From the NCBI GenBank assembly GCA_902777275.1, contig CACYTI010000014.1:1-64000 (forward strand): DNA of 64,000 bases, written 5' to 3'. The DNA is from an uncultured Ruminococcus sp. (GTDB taxonomy: Bacteria; Bacillota; Clostridia; Oscillospirales; Acutalibacteraceae). Of this stretch, positions 1 to 8,919 are shown in pieces (the first letter of the stretch is position 1; each line of letters begins with the position of its first letter). The translations under genes were made by a program, and so were the position numbers. Below the pieces are notes generated by a model that was not told the DNA's origin, did not search any database, and saw nothing but the letters and a program-made list of their open reading frames with translations.

Positions 1-759
1 AAGGTTGCCCCCGAAAAGAGCTTGCTTGCTCCCCTGAACAAGAAAGCCGGCCGTAACAGCTACGGCAGAATCACGGTTCGTCACAGAGGCGGCGGCAACA
101 GAAAAAAATATCGTATCATCGACTTCAAGCGCAACAAGTTTGATGTTGAGGGTACGGTAAAGACAATCGAGTATGATCCCAACCGTTCCGCGTTCATCGC
201 GCTCATCGAGTATGTTGACGGTGAGAAATCATACATCCTCGCTCCCGAGGGACTCAAGGTAGGCTACAAGGTAATCGCCGGTGAGAACGTTGATATCTGG
301 CCCGGCAACGCCCTTCCCCTCAACTCTATCCCCGTGGGTACCTTTGTTCACAACGTAGAGCTTTATCCCGGCAGAGGCGCTCAGCTTGCCCGTTCCGCCG
401 GCAACATGGCTCAGCTTATGGCAAGAGAAGACGGCTACGCGCTGCTCAGACTTCCCTCAAACGAGCTGAGAAAGGTTCCCGAAAAGTGCATGGCAACAGT
501 AGGTCAGGTGAGCAACCCCGACCACTTCAACGTAAAGATCGGTAAGGCCGGCCGCAAGAGAAACATGGGCTGGCGTCCCACAGTCCGCGGTTCCGTTATG
601 AACCCGAACGACCATCCGCACGGCGGCGGTGAGGGTAAATCACCCGTAGGCCGTCCCGGTCCTGTTACCCCGTGGGGCAAGCCGGCGCTCGGTTACAAGA
701 CCCGCAAGCACAACAAGCAGAGCGATAAGCTTATCGTAAGAAGAAGAAACGGTAAGTAA
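1..759 (+). CDS. rplB: 50S ribosomal protein L2 (5' end cut by window edge)
   Basis: L2 binds 23S rRNA near the peptidyl-transferase centre and is needed for subunit joining. The reading frame is open from base 1 ([15 protein letters not shown]), so the gene enters from upstream; about 30 N-terminal residues are missing compared with the usual ~275. The signature region [18 protein letters not shown] near the C-terminus and the basic tail [10 protein letters not shown] are intact. It heads the visible part of an S10-type operon and is followed 21 nt later by rpsS with a GGAG ribosome binding site. The first in-frame start-like codon in the window (TTG at 22) is internal and not the true start. 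Confidence 0.98.
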   Translation, partial: KVAPEKSLLAPLNKKAGRNSYGRITVRHRGGGNRKKYRIIDFKRNKFDVEGTVKTIEYDPNRSAFIALIEYVDGEKSYILAPEGLKVGYKVIAGENVDIWPGNALPLNSIPVGTFVHNVELYPGRGAQLARSAGNMAQLMAREDGYALLRLPSNELRKVPEKCMATVGQVSNPDHFNVKIGKAGRKRNMGWRPTVRGSVMNPNDHPHGGGEGKSPVGRPGPVTPWGKPALGYKTRKHNKQSDKLIVRRRNGK

Positions 760-780
760 GGCGGAGAAAGGAGCCAAATT

Positions 781-1053
781 ATGAGTAGAAGTACAAAAAA
801 AGGTCCTTTTGTTCAGCCTGTACTGCTCAAAAGAGTCCTTGAAATGAACGAAAAGGGCGAAAAGAGAATTCTTAAGACATGGTCCAGAAGCTCAACGATT
901 TTCCCCGAATTCGTCGGTCACACATTTGCGGTTCACGACGGCCGCAAGCACGTTCCGGTATATGTTACAGAGGATATGGTTGGTCACAAGCTCGGTGAGT
1001 TTGCCCCGACAAGAACCTTCAAGGGTCACGCCGGTTCAAAAACAAGCAAATAA
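781..1053 (+). CDS. rpsS: 30S ribosomal protein S19
   Basis: A 90-residue S19, full length for the family. It forms a complex with S13 in the 30S head, near the A site. It begins [11 protein letters not shown] and contains the conserved stretch [22 protein letters not shown], here in two adjoining parts, and [12 protein letters not shown]. The ATG is preceded by an AAGGAG-type site. It lies between rplB and rplV in the standard S10 operon order and is surely cotranscribed with them. Confidence 0.98.
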   Translation: MSRSTKKGPFVQPVLLKRVLEMNEKGEKRILKTWSRSSTIFPEFVGHTFAVHDGRKHVPVYVTEDMVGHKLGEFAPTRTFKGHAGSKTSK

Positions 1054-1073
1054 GCGGAAGGAGAGTATTGCAA

Positions 1074-1412
1074 ATGGAAGCTAAGGCAATTGCGAAGTTT
1101 GTTCGTATTTCACCCCGCAAGGTTGGCGTTGTTCTTGACCTTATCAGAGGCAAGGACGTCAAGTACGCGGAAGCTGTTCTCAAGCACACTCCCAAGGCCG
1201 CTTGCGAGCCGCTGCTCAAGCTGCTCAAGTCAGCTATGGCAAACGCTGAGAACAACCATGACATGGATGTATCCAGGCTGTATGTTGCTTGCTGCAACGC
1301 CACAGCAGGCCCCATCCTTAAAAGAATTCGTCCGAGAGCACAGGGCAGAGCGTTCAGGATCAACAAGAGAACCTCTCACATCACCCTCGTTCTCAAGGAA
1401 AAAGAAGACTAA
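1074..1412 (+). CDS. rplV: 50S ribosomal protein L22
   Basis: A 112-residue L22, which lines the nascent-peptide exit tunnel. The product starts [16 protein letters not shown], the typical L22 N-terminus, and carries the C-terminal hairpin region with [21 protein letters not shown] chose ATG at 1074 because GGAAGGAG at 1056-1063 lies ten bases upstream; the in-frame TTG at 1068 sits too close to that site. The gene is 20 nt downstream of rpsS and 16 nt upstream of rpsC. Confidence 0.97.
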   Translation: MEAKAIAKFVRISPRKVGVVLDLIRGKDVKYAEAVLKHTPKAACEPLLKLLKSAMANAENNHDMDVSRLYVACCNATAGPILKRIRPRAQGRAFRINKRTSHITLVLKEKED

Positions 1413-1428
1413 GGGGAGGTTAAAAGTA

Positions 1429-2109
1429 ATGGGACAGAAAGTAAATCCACACGGACTCAGAGTCGGTGTAATTAAAGATTGGGATTCCCGTTGGTTCGCC
1501 AACAAGAAGGACTTCGGTGTAACGCTCGTTGAGGACTATAACCTCCGCAAAACACTCAAGAAGCAGCTCTACAACTTCGGAATCTCTAAAATCGAGATCG
1601 AGAGAGACGGCAAAAGAGTACGCATCAGCATTCACTGCGCAAAGCCCGGTCTTGTTATCGGCAAGGGCGGCTCCGAAATCGAGAAGCTCAAGGCTCAGTG
1701 CGAGAAGATGCTTCAGAAGCCCGTCGCCATCAATATCGTAGAAGTTAAAGCTCCCGAGCTTGACGCGCAGCTCGTTGCCGAGAACATCGCGCAACAGCTC
1801 GAAAAGAGAATTTCCTTCCGCCGCGCAATGAAGCAGAGCATCGGCAACGCCATGCGCCGCGGAGCAAAGGGTATCAAGATCATGTGCTCCGGCCGTTTGG
1901 GCGGCGCCGAGATCGCCCGTTCAGAGCAGTACCACGAGGGTACTATTCCGCTGCAGACGCTTCGCGCGGACATTGATTACGGCTTTGCCGAGGCAAACAC
2001 CACCTACGGAAAGGTAGGCGTAAAGGTTTGGCTGTACAAAGGCGAGGTTCTTAACATCAACGAGTCCAAGCCCGCGAGACGTCCCCGCAGAGAAGGAGGC
2101 AGAAGATAA
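1429..2109 (+). CDS. rpsC: 30S ribosomal protein S3
   Basis: A 226-residue S3, a 30S head protein at the mRNA entry channel with helicase-like activity. It starts [13 protein letters not shown] with AGGGGAGG just upstream. The KH-type RNA-binding motif [11 protein letters not shown] is visible, followed by the C-terminal S3 domain ([12 protein letters not shown]) and a basic tail. The open frame runs further upstream, through rplV in another frame, but only this ATG has a ribosome binding site and gives the family N-terminus. Its stop TAA overlaps the ATG of rplP by one base, which suggests translational coupling. Confidence 0.98.
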   Translation: MGQKVNPHGLRVGVIKDWDSRWFANKKDFGVTLVEDYNLRKTLKKQLYNFGISKIEIERDGKRVRISIHCAKPGLVIGKGGSEIEKLKAQCEKMLQKPVAINIVEVKAPELDAQLVAENIAQQLEKRISFRRAMKQSIGNAMRRGAKGIKIMCSGRLGGAEIARSEQYHEGTIPLQTLRADIDYGFAEANTTYGKVGVKVWLYKGEVLNINESKPARRPRREGGRR

Positions 2110-2528
2110 TGTTAATGCCTAAAAGAGTGAAATACAGAAGAGTTCATCGCGGCAGAATGACCGGCAAGGCTCTCAGAGGCAACACCGTTACCTACGGTGA
2201 GTACGGCCTTCAGGCCACCGAGCCCGCATGGATCACTTCAAACCAGATCGAGGCTGCCCGTGTCGCCATGACTCGTTACTGCAAAAGATTTGGTAAGGTT
2301 TGGATCAAGATTTTCCCCGACAAGCCTGTTACGGCGAGACCCGCCGAAACCCGTATGGGTAAAGGTAAAGGTAACGTTGAGTATTGGGTAGCGGTTGTTA
2401 AGCCCGGCAGAGTAATGTTCGAGCTGGCAGGCGTTGACGAGGCGACAGCGAGAGAGGCTATGCGTCTTGCCGCAAACAAGCTCCCCATCAAGTGCAAATT
2501 TGTCATGAAAGAGGAGGGTGAGCAGTAA
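2109..2528 (+). CDS. rplP: 50S ribosomal protein L16
   Basis: A 139-residue L16, which helps position the A-site tRNA on the 50S subunit. It starts [17 protein letters not shown], as in other Firmicutes, and contains [19 protein letters not shown]. The start overlaps the rpsC stop (TAATG), and its own stop overlaps the rpmC start in the same way, so rpsC, rplP and rpmC are probably translationally coupled. Confidence 0.98.
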   Translation: MLMPKRVKYRRVHRGRMTGKALRGNTVTYGEYGLQATEPAWITSNQIEAARVAMTRYCKRFGKVWIKIFPDKPVTARPAETRMGKGKGNVEYWVAVVKPGRVMFELAGVDEATAREAMRLAANKLPIKCKFVMKEEGEQ

Positions 2529-2728
2529 TGAGAGCAGCAGAACTCAGAGAGTTAACGGTTGAAGAGCTTCAGAGAAAGCTCACCGAGCTCAAGGAAGAGC
2601 TTTTTAATCTTCGTTTCCAGCTTGCTGTTAATCAGCTCGATAACTCAAACCGCGTTGGAGCCGTTAAGAAGGATATCGCAAGAGTTTCCACCATCCTTCG
2701 TCAGCGTGAGCTCAACGGTGAAGACTAA
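2528..2728 (+). CDS. rpmC: 50S ribosomal protein L29
   Basis: A 66-residue L29, a small helical hairpin protein near the exit tunnel that contributes to the docking site for trigger factor and SRP. It carries the family pattern [26 protein letters not shown], seen here in two overlapping parts, and the central [13 protein letters not shown]. The gene overlaps the rplP stop by one base and is followed by rpsQ after 11 nt. Confidence 0.97.
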   Translation: MRAAELRELTVEELQRKLTELKEELFNLRFQLAVNQLDNSNRVGAVKKDIARVSTILRQRELNGED

Positions 2729-2739
2729 CAGAGGAGGAT

Positions 2740-3003
2740 ATGACAGTGAGTGAAAGAAACATGAGAAAAACCGTTGTCGGCAAGGTTGTCAGCGACAAAA
2801 TGGACAAAACCATCGTTGTAGCCGTTGAGGACAGCGTAAAGCATAAGCTCTACAACAAAATTGTTAAGCGTACCGTTCGCTTCAAGGCGCATGACGAGAA
2901 CAACGAGTGCGGCGTAGGCGACCGTGTAAAGATTATGGAGACCCGTCCTCTTTCTAAGGATAAAAGATGGAGACTCGTCGAGATTATCGAAAAAGCTAAA
3001 TAA
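2740..3003 (+). CDS. rpsQ: 30S ribosomal protein S17
   Basis: An 87-residue S17, a primary 16S rRNA binder with an OB fold. [19 protein letters not shown] and the following segment with [19 protein letters not shown] are the expected family signatures. ATG 2740 lies 6-7 nt after GAGGAGG. In-frame GTG 2746 is a less likely alternative start. It sits in the normal place between rpmC and rplN. Confidence 0.96.
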   Translation: MTVSERNMRKTVVGKVVSDKMDKTIVVAVEDSVKHKLYNKIVKRTVRFKAHDENNECGVGDRVKIMETRPLSKDKRWRLVEIIEKAK

Positions 3004-3040
3004 GTTATTTTAGCGACTTTGAATTAAGGAGGAATCTACT

Positions 3041-3409
3041 GTGATTCAGCAGCAAACCATCCTCAAGGTTGCCGACAACACCGGCGCAAAAGAACTTATG
3101 TGCATTCGTGTACTCGGCGGTACCAGAAGGAAATATGCCAATATCGGCGATATTATCGTTGCTTCGGTTAAAAAAGCAGCACCCGGCGGCGTTGTTAAGA
3201 AGGGCGACGTTGTAAAGGCTGTTGTCGTGCGTTCCGCCAAGGGCGTAAGACGCGAGGACGGCACCTACATCCGCTTTGACGAAAACGCGGCTGTTATCAT
3301 CAAAGAAGATAAGAACCCCCGCGGTACTCGTATCTTCGGACCCGTAGCGAGAGAGCTTCGTGACAAGGATTTTATGAAGATTCTTTCCCTCGCTCCGGAA
3401 GTACTTTAA
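3041..3409 (+). CDS. rplN: 50S ribosomal protein L14
   Basis: A 122-residue L14, which binds 23S rRNA at the subunit interface and contacts 16S rRNA. The start is GTG at 3041, giving [19 protein letters not shown], the invariant N-terminus; AAGGAGG lies just upstream. The L14 signature [19 protein letters not shown] is present. This is the first gene of the classical spc block, followed 13 nt later by rplX. Confidence 0.98.
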   Translation: MIQQQTILKVADNTGAKELMCIRVLGGTRRKYANIGDIIVASVKKAAPGGVVKKGDVVKAVVVRSAKGVRREDGTYIRFDENAAVIIKEDKNPRGTRIFGPVARELRDKDFMKILSLAPEVL

Positions 3410-3422
3410 TGGAGGTGTCACA

Positions 3423-3740
3423 ATGAGTAAGGTTCATGTTAAAACAGGCGACACCGTTATGGTAATCAGCGGTAAGGATAAGGGCAAAAAGGGTCAGGTT
3501 CTGGCCGTAAGCCCTACGGAAGGCAAGGTTATCGTAGAAAAAATCAATATGGTATCCAAGCATGTTAAGCCCAGAAGAATGGGCGAGCAGGGCGGCATCA
3601 TCAAGGCAGAGGGCGCTATGTACGCCAGTAAGGTTCAGATCGTATGCCCCCGCTGCAAGAAGCCCACAAGAGTCGCTCACAAGCTTTTTGATGACGGCTC
3701 CAAGGGCAGAATCTGCGCAAAATGCGGCGAAGCGCTGTAA
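3423..3740 (+). CDS. rplX: 50S ribosomal protein L24
   Basis: A 105-residue L24, an assembly initiator for the 50S subunit. The N-terminal KOW motif is visible in DTVMVISGKDKGKKGQVL. The C-terminal half carries two CxxC pairs (CPRC and CAKC), so this is a zinc-binding form. AGGAGG-like sites precede both this gene and the next; rplE follows after 14 nt. Confidence 0.97.
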   Translation: MSKVHVKTGDTVMVISGKDKGKKGQVLAVSPTEGKVIVEKINMVSKHVKPRRMGEQGGIIKAEGAMYASKVQIVCPRCKKPTRVAHKLFDDGSKGRICAKCGEAL

Positions 3741-3754
3741 GGAGGAAGTAAGAA

Positions 3755-4209
3755 ATGGCAAGACTTAAAGAATATTATGTCAAAGAAGTTGCACCTGCTC
3801 TTATGAAAAAGTTCTCCTACAAGAGCACAATGCAGATCCCCAAGCTTGACAAGATCGTTGTCAACGTGGGCGCAACGCCAGAAAGTCAGTTGCTAACTTC
3901 AAGCTCAGAGAAGGTATGCCCATCGGCGTGAAGGTCACGCTGAGAGGCGAGAGAATGTACGAGTTCCTCGACAGATTCTTCAACGTTGCCCTTCCCCGCG
4001 TAAGAGACTTCAGAGGTATCAACCCCAACTCTTTCGACGGCAGAGGCAACTACAGCATGGGTCTGAAAGAGCAGCTTATCTTCCCTGAAATCGACTATGA
4101 CAAGATTGACAAGGTTCGCGGCATGGACATCTGCTTTGTTACCACCGCGAAAACAGACGAAGAGGCCCGTGAGCTTTTGACACTGATGGGCGCACCGTTT
4201 TCAAAGTAA
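3755..4209 (+). pseudogene. rplE: 50S ribosomal protein L5, with an internal frameshifting deletion
   Basis: L5 binds 5S rRNA and the P-site tRNA and is normally ~180 residues. The first part, from ATG 3755 (AGGAGG upstream), reads [19 protein letters not shown] up to KIVVNVG at base 3871. The family then continues in another frame from base 3874 as [18 protein letters not shown] through to the C-terminus at 4209 ([10 protein letters not shown]). Compared with a standard L5 such as that of Bacillus subtilis, about 29 codons are missing and only two bases remain between the parts, a net loss of about 85 nt. Both halves are otherwise perfectly conserved. As the gene is normally essential and single copy, an assembly or consensus error, or a mixed population, is more likely than a natural knock-out. 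Confidence 0.9.
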
Positions 4210-4221
4210 GGAGGGATTGTT

Positions 4222-4407
4222 GTGGCTAAGACAGCTATGAAAGTTAAGCAGCAGAGAAAGCAGAAGTTCTCCACCAGAGAGTACTCAAGATGTAACATCT
4301 GCGGTAGACCACACGCCTACCTCCGCAAGTATGGTATTTGTCGTATTTGCTTCCGTGAGCTCGCTTACAAGGGCGAAATTCCGGGTGTAAAGAAAGCAAG
4401 CTGGTAA
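4222..4407 (+). CDS. rpsZ: 30S ribosomal protein S14, zinc type (S14Z)
   Basis: A 61-residue S14 of the short zinc-binding type. Two CxxC pairs (CNIC and CRIC) bracket the conserved region [20 protein letters not shown], and the protein ends [11 protein letters not shown]. The start is GTG at 4222 after GGAGGG. S14 is a late-assembling protein of the 30S head. Location between rplE and rpsH is the usual spc order. Confidence 0.97.
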   Translation: MAKTAMKVKQQRKQKFSTREYSRCNICGRPHAYLRKYGICRICFRELAYKGEIPGVKKASW

Positions 4408-4426
4408 GCAAGGAGGAAAAAAGGTA

Positions 4427-4825
4427 ATGCAGATTACAGATACAATCGCTGATTTGCTGACAAGAATTCGCAACGCGAACGCAGCAAAGCATGATTCGGT
4501 TGAAATTCCCGCTTCAAAACTTAAGAAGTCCATTTGTCAGATTCTTGCTGACGAGGGCTACATCAAGGGATTCAACGTAATTGAGGACGGAAAGCAGGGC
4601 ATCATCAAGGTATCTCTCAGATATCTTGAGGGCAAGACCCCCGTTATCACGGGTCTTCGCCGCGTGTCCAAGCCCGGCCTGCGCATTTACAGCAATGCAG
4701 AAGATATGCCGAAGGTAATGAAGGGACTCGGCGTCGCCATCATTTCAACCTCAAAGGGTGTTATGACTGACCGCGAAGCAAGACGTCAGCACGTCGGCGG
4801 CGAAGTTCTCGCTTACATTTGGTAA
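4427..4825 (+). CDS. rpsH: 30S ribosomal protein S8
   Basis: A 132-residue S8, a primary 16S rRNA binder; in other bacteria it can also repress the spc operon by binding its mRNA. It starts [18 protein letters not shown], and the C-terminal signature [19 protein letters not shown] is intact. AAGGAGG lies ahead of the ATG. rplF follows after 12 nt. Confidence 0.98.
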   Translation: MQITDTIADLLTRIRNANAAKHDSVEIPASKLKKSICQILADEGYIKGFNVIEDGKQGIIKVSLRYLEGKTPVITGLRRVSKPGLRIYSNAEDMPKVMKGLGVAIISTSKGVMTDREARRQHVGGEVLAYIW

Positions 4826-4837
4826 GGAGGTGCGAAA

Positions 4838-5380
4838 ATGTCTCGAATTGGAAGAAAACCCATAAATATTCCCGCCGGAGTTGAGGTAAAGACCGACAAC
4901 GGCGTTATCACTGTCAAGGGACCGAAGGGCGAGCTGAGCTACAGCTACAACCCCGCCATGACAGTAGAGGTCAAGGGCGCAGAGATAGTTGTAAGCCGCC
5001 CCGATGACAAAAAAGAGAACCGCTCGCTTCACGGCCTGACAAGAACGCTCATCCACAACATGGTTGTCGGCGTTACCGATGGCTACAAGAAGGAGCTTGA
5101 GGTCAACGGTGTAGGCTACCGTGTTCAGAAGCAGGGCAACAAGTGCGTTATGAACCTGGGCTACTCTCATCAGGTGATCGTTGAGGACACCGACGACATC
5201 AAAATCGAGGTTCCCAACCCCAACAAAATCGTAATTGTCGGCATAGATAAGCAAAAGGTCGGTCAGTTTGCTGCCGAGGTTAGAGAAAAGCGTCCGCCTG
5301 AGCCGTATAAGGGCAAGGGTATCAAGTACGTTGACGAATATATCCGCCGCAAGGAAGGCAAGGCCGGTAAGGGCAAATAA
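4838..5380 (+). CDS. rplF: 50S ribosomal protein L6
   Basis: A 180-residue L6 located at the base of the stalk, near the factor-binding centre. MSRIGRKPINIPAGV is the family start. The C-terminal signature RPPEPYKGKGIKYVDEYIRR confirms it. The ATG follows AAGGAGG. It is full length and in standard order between rpsH and rplR. Confidence 0.98.
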   Translation: MSRIGRKPINIPAGVEVKTDNGVITVKGPKGELSYSYNPAMTVEVKGAEIVVSRPDDKKENRSLHGLTRTLIHNMVVGVTDGYKKELEVNGVGYRVQKQGNKCVMNLGYSHQVIVEDTDDIKIEVPNPNKIVIVGIDKQKVGQFAAEVREKRPPEPYKGKGIKYVDEYIRRKEGKAGKGK

Positions 5381-5397
5381 TTAAGGAGTGAAACAAT

Positions 5398-5757
5398 ATG
5401 GTAAGCAGACCTGATACAAAAAAGGCACGCGCAAAACGCCATAAGAGAGTCCGCGGCAAAGTAAGCGGTACTGCTCAGTGCCCCCGTTTGTGCGTATTCC
5501 GCTCCACCAACAACATCTACGCTCAGATTATTGATGACGTAGCCGGTGTTACTCTTGCCCAGGCTTCCAGCCTCGACAAGACCATCACGGGTAATGGCGG
5601 AAACAAAGAAGCAGCGAGAGCTGTGGGCAAGCTCGTAGCCGAGCGCGCCAAGGAAAAGAACATCGTTGACGTCGTTTTCGACAGAGGCGGCAACATTTAT
5701 CACGGCCGTGTTAAGGAATTGGCCGAAGGCGCTCGCGAGGGCGGCCTCAATTTCTAA
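5398..5757 (+). CDS. rplR: 50S ribosomal protein L18
   Basis: A 119-residue L18, which together with L5 attaches 5S rRNA to the 50S subunit. The conserved stretches are [20 protein letters not shown] and [25 protein letters not shown], the latter in two joined parts. AAGGAG precedes the ATG. Its intact state is relevant because its 5S partner L5 appears broken 1.2 kb upstream. Confidence 0.98.
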   Translation: MVSRPDTKKARAKRHKRVRGKVSGTAQCPRLCVFRSTNNIYAQIIDDVAGVTLAQASSLDKTITGNGGNKEAARAVGKLVAERAKEKNIVDVVFDRGGNIYHGRVKELAEGAREGGLNF

Positions 5758-5775
5758 GGAAGAGGAGGAATCACT

Positions 5776-6273
5776 TTGGCTAATAAAGTAGAAGCAACAG
5801 GCGAGTTAAAGGAAAGAGTAGTTACCATTAACCGCGTATCCAAAACCGTCAAGGGCGGACGTATCTTCAAGTTCGCTGCTCTTGTGGTCGTAGGCGACGG
5901 AAACGGAACCGTAGGTTTCGGCATCGGCAAGGCGGGCGAGGTGCCCGACGCTATCCGCAAGGGTATTGAGGATGCCAAAAAGAACCTTATGAAGGTTTCG
6001 CTCAGAGGAACAACAATTCCCCACGAGATCATCGGCGAGTTCGGCGCAGGCAGAGTTCTTATGAAGCCCGCCGCTCCCGGTACCGGCGTTATCGCGGGCG
6101 GCCCCGTTCGTGCGGTAGTTGAGGCTGTAGGCATCAAGGATATCCGTACAAAGGCTCTCCGCTCCAACAATCCCTGCAACGTAGTAAGAGCGACCCTCGC
6201 GGGTCTTCAGGCGCTCAGAACCGCCGAAGAGGTTGCCGCTGTGCGCGGTAAAACCGTGAAGGAAATTCTTTGA
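5776..6273 (+). CDS. rpsE: 30S ribosomal protein S5
   Basis: A 165-residue S5, a 30S body protein affecting decoding fidelity and mRNA unwinding. The start is TTG at 5776 behind AGGAGGA. The S5 double-stranded RNA-binding domain ([20 protein letters not shown]) and the C-terminal domain ([18 protein letters not shown]) are present. It stands between rplR and rpmD, as expected. Confidence 0.98.
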   Translation: MANKVEATGELKERVVTINRVSKTVKGGRIFKFAALVVVGDGNGTVGFGIGKAGEVPDAIRKGIEDAKKNLMKVSLRGTTIPHEIIGEFGAGRVLMKPAAPGTGVIAGGPVRAVVEAVGIKDIRTKALRSNNPCNVVRATLAGLQALRTAEEVAAVRGKTVKEIL

Positions 6274-6288
6274 TAGGGAGGCTGCGAA

Positions 6289-6459
6289 ATGACAATTAAG
6301 TTGGTAAAGAGCCTCATCGGCTCCAAAAAAGATCAGATTGCAACCGCCCACGCTTTGGGTCTCAGAAAAATCGGCGACACAACCGTTCAGCCCGACAACG
6401 CTCAGACCAAGGGCAAGGTAGCAAAAATCATCCACCTCATAGAGGTTAGTGAAGCGTAA
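6289..6459 (+). CDS. rpmD: 50S ribosomal protein L30
   Basis: A 56-residue L30. The translation starts MTIKLVKSLIGSKKDQIATA and continues with LGLRKIGDTTVQPD and a C-terminal KVAKIIHLIEVSEA, matching the bacterial L30 pattern of a ~55-60 residue alpha-beta protein on the 50S surface. The ATG at 6289 follows GGGAGG. It fills the gap between rpsE and rplO exactly where L30 is expected. Confidence 0.96.
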   Translation: MTIKLVKSLIGSKKDQIATAHALGLRKIGDTTVQPDNAQTKGKVAKIIHLIEVSEA

Positions 6460-6477
6460 GCAAGGAGGTGCGAACTT

Positions 6478-6921
6478 ATGAAGTTACATGAACTTTCTCC
6501 GGTTGAGGGCTCCAAAAAGAGCGCCAAGAGAATCGGCAGAGGTCACGGCTCGGGCTGGGGAAAAACAGCCGGAAAAGGACAGAAGGGTCAGAAATCCCGT
6601 TCGGGCGGAAGCATCCGTCCCGGCTTTGAGGGCGGTCAGATGCCGCTTCAGCGCCGTGTTCCAAAGAGAGGTTTCAACAATATCTTTGCAAAAAACATAG
6701 TTGCGGTCAACCTCGCTACACTCAACAGAAAGTTTAACGACGGTGACACCGTTGACGTTGAGGCACTTAAAGTGGCAGGCATTGTAAAGAACGGCTTTGA
6801 TGCGGTGAAGATTCTCGGCAACGGCAAGCTTGAGAAAAAACTCACAGTTAAGGTCTCTGCTTTTTCCGAATCGGCCAAAGCCGCAATAGAGGCTGCGGGC
6901 GGAAAGGCAGAGGTGATCTGA
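6478..6921 (+). CDS. rplO: 50S ribosomal protein L15
   Basis: A 147-residue L15, a late-assembly 23S rRNA binder. [20 protein letters not shown] opens the protein, followed by the glycine-rich RNA-threading arm ([20 protein letters not shown]) and the C-terminal globular domain. AAGGAGG is upstream. It is followed after one base by secY, so the two are tightly coupled. Confidence 0.98.
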   Translation: MKLHELSPVEGSKKSAKRIGRGHGSGWGKTAGKGQKGQKSRSGGSIRPGFEGGQMPLQRRVPKRGFNNIFAKNIVAVNLATLNRKFNDGDTVDVEALKVAGIVKNGFDAVKILGNGKLEKKLTVKVSAFSESAKAAIEAAGGKAEVI

Positions 6922-6922
6922 G

Positions 6923-8260
6923 TTGTTCAAAACAATAAGAAACGCGTGGGTCATCCCCGATCTGCGCAAGAAGATCCTGTTTACGCTCCTGATCATTATT
7001 GTGTTCCGCATCGGATCGGTAATTCCGGTTCCGTTCATTGACACCAACGCTCTTCAGGAAGCCATGGCTCCCGCGAACAGCGTAAGCTCTGACGTGAGCA
7101 ACAATATGATCGCATATCTGAACACCCTTTCGGGCGGCGCGTTCTCAAACGCAACGATATTCGCCATGGGTATCACACCCTACATCAACAGCTCCATTAT
7201 CATTCAGCTGCTCTGCGTTGCCATTCCCGCTCTGGAAAGACTTTCCAAAGAGGGTGAGGCAGGCAGAAAGAAGATCGGCGCAATAACGCGTTACGTAACG
7301 GTCGGACTCGGACTTATACAGGGTACAGCTTACTTCTTCTATCTGCACAACTCAGGCATAACCAAGTACAGAGAAGGCTTTGACGTGGTCTTTACCGCCA
7401 TTGTGATCGTACTTGTGTTTACGGCGGGCACCGCGCTGATGATGTGGCTCGGTGAACAGATAAACAAAAACGGAATAGGCAACGGTATCTCCATTCTCCT
7501 GTTTGCGGGTATCATCGCGAGACTTCCCTTTACCATCAATATGCTTGTTCAGTACTGGGGTCTCGGTCTCGGCACAGGCGAGGAAGGCTCCGCTCAGCCT
7601 CAGTATTTCGTATTTGTTATTCTTTGGGTTCTTATTTTCCTCGCTGTTATCTGGATCATCACCTTCATGCAGGACAGCGAAAGAAGAATCCCCATTCAAT
7701 ACGCAAAGCGTGTTGTCGGCAGAAAGATGTACGGCGGTCAGTCCAGCCACCTTCCCATCAAGGTTGCGCTCGGCGGCGTTCTCCCCATCATCTTCGCCAG
7801 CTCCATTCTTTCCATTCCAAGTACGATCAACCTCTTCCTCAATGTTAAGGAAGGTTTCTGGAAGGGCTTCTTCGATCTGTTCAGCTCAAACAGTTGGTTG
7901 TACATCGGTTTATACTTCATCCTCATTCTTATGTTTGCGTATTTCTACACAACAATTCAGTACAACCCCGTGGAAATGGCAAACAACCTCAAATCCAATA
8001 ACGGTACGATCCCCGGCATACGCTCGGGCGCTCCCACAGCGAAGTACATTAAGAAGATTCTTTCAAGAATCACTCTTATCGGTGCGCTGTTCCTTTCCGT
8101 CATTGCGCTTGTTCCGCTGGTATACGGCAAGTTTACCAACATGGGCAATCTCTCGCTTGGCGGCACATCCATTATCATCGTCGTCGGCGTTGCGCTTGAG
8201 ACCGTTAAGCAGCTTGAGAGCCAGATGATGATGCGTCATTATAAAGGTTTTCTTGACTAA
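6923..8260 (+). CDS. secY: Protein translocase subunit SecY
   Basis: A 445-residue SecY, the ten-helix core of the Sec channel in the cytoplasmic membrane. Hydrophobic segments start at residues 18-38. Family motifs include GITPYINSSIIIQLL in the second helix, the plug region before it, and the cytosolic loop with AKRVVGRKMYGGQSSHLPIK. The start is TTG at 6923, one base after the rplO stop. The ribosome binding site GAGGTGATC lies inside the rplO 3' end. Confidence 0.98.
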   Translation: MFKTIRNAWVIPDLRKKILFTLLIIIVFRIGSVIPVPFIDTNALQEAMAPANSVSSDVSNNMIAYLNTLSGGAFSNATIFAMGITPYINSSIIIQLLCVAIPALERLSKEGEAGRKKIGAITRYVTVGLGLIQGTAYFFYLHNSGITKYREGFDVVFTAIVIVLVFTAGTALMMWLGEQINKNGIGNGISILLFAGIIARLPFTINMLVQYWGLGLGTGEEGSAQPQYFVFVILWVLIFLAVIWIITFMQDSERRIPIQYAKRVVGRKMYGGQSSHLPIKVALGGVLPIIFASSILSIPSTINLFLNVKEGFWKGFFDLFSSNSWLYIGLYFILILMFAYFYTTIQYNPVEMANNLKSNNGTIPGIRSGAPTAKYIKKILSRITLIGALFLSVIALVPLVYGKFTNMGNLSLGGTSIIIVVGVALETVKQLESQMMMRHYKGFLD

Positions 8261-8284
8261 TTGAAAAAAATGAGGTATAATATT

Positions 8285-8917
8285 ATGAACATTATCATGT
8301 TAGGTGCTCCGGGTGCAGGAAAAGGCACACAGGCAGCTGTACTTTGCGAGCATTTTGGTATTCCCACTATTTCAACCGGCAACATGATTCGTGAAGCGCT
8401 GAAAAACGGCACTGAAATGGGTCTGAAGGCTAAGTCCTACATGGACGACGGCAAGCTTGTTCCCGACGAGGTTGTAATCGGCATTGTCAAAGAAAGACTC
8501 TCCGAGGACGACTGCAAGAAGGGCTTCATCCTTGACGGCTTCCCCAGAACCATTCCTCAGGCCGAGGCTCTGGACAGCATGGGCGTTGACATTCAGTACG
8601 TCATCAACATTGACGTTCCCGACGAAGTCATCACCAAGCGTATGTCCGGACGCCGTGTCTGCGAAAATTGCGGCAGACCCTACCACATCGAGAGCCTCAA
8701 GCCCCGTGTGGACGGAGTTTGCGACGATTGCAACGGCACCCTTGTTCAGCGCAAGGATGACCACCCCGACACCGTGCTCGCTCGTCTCGCTGTTTATCAC
8801 AAAGAGACCGAGCCCCTTGCCAACTACTATGACAAGCAGGGCAAGCTTGTAAACGTAAAGGGAATGGACACTGTTGAAGCTACAACGGAGGCTGTCCTCA
8901 AGGCTATCGAGGCCTGA
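8285..8917 (+). CDS. adk: Adenylate kinase
   Basis: Adenylate kinase (ATP + AMP to 2 ADP), 210 residues. The P-loop GAPGAGKGT is at residues 7-15, and DGFPRT is the AMP-binding signature. The lid has two CxxC pairs (CENC and CDDC), which marks a zinc-stabilised Gram-positive form. I chose ATG 8285 because it gives MNIIMLGAPGAGKGT with GAGG about nine bases ahead; in-frame TTG 8261 directly after the secY stop would add eight residues that the family does not have. It is in standard position between secY and map. Confidence 0.97.
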   Translation: MNIIMLGAPGAGKGTQAAVLCEHFGIPTISTGNMIREALKNGTEMGLKAKSYMDDGKLVPDEVVIGIVKERLSEDDCKKGFILDGFPRTIPQAEALDSMGVDIQYVINIDVPDEVITKRMSGRRVCENCGRPYHIESLKPRVDGVCDDCNGTLVQRKDDHPDTVLARLAVYHKETEPLANYYDKQGKLVNVKGMDTVEATTEAVLKAIEA

Positions 8918-8919
8918 GC

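Noticed and set aside
1090..1428. A long open frame upstream of and in frame with rpsC
   Set aside because: It overlaps rplV in another frame, and only ATG 1429 has a ribosome binding site and the S3 N-terminus.
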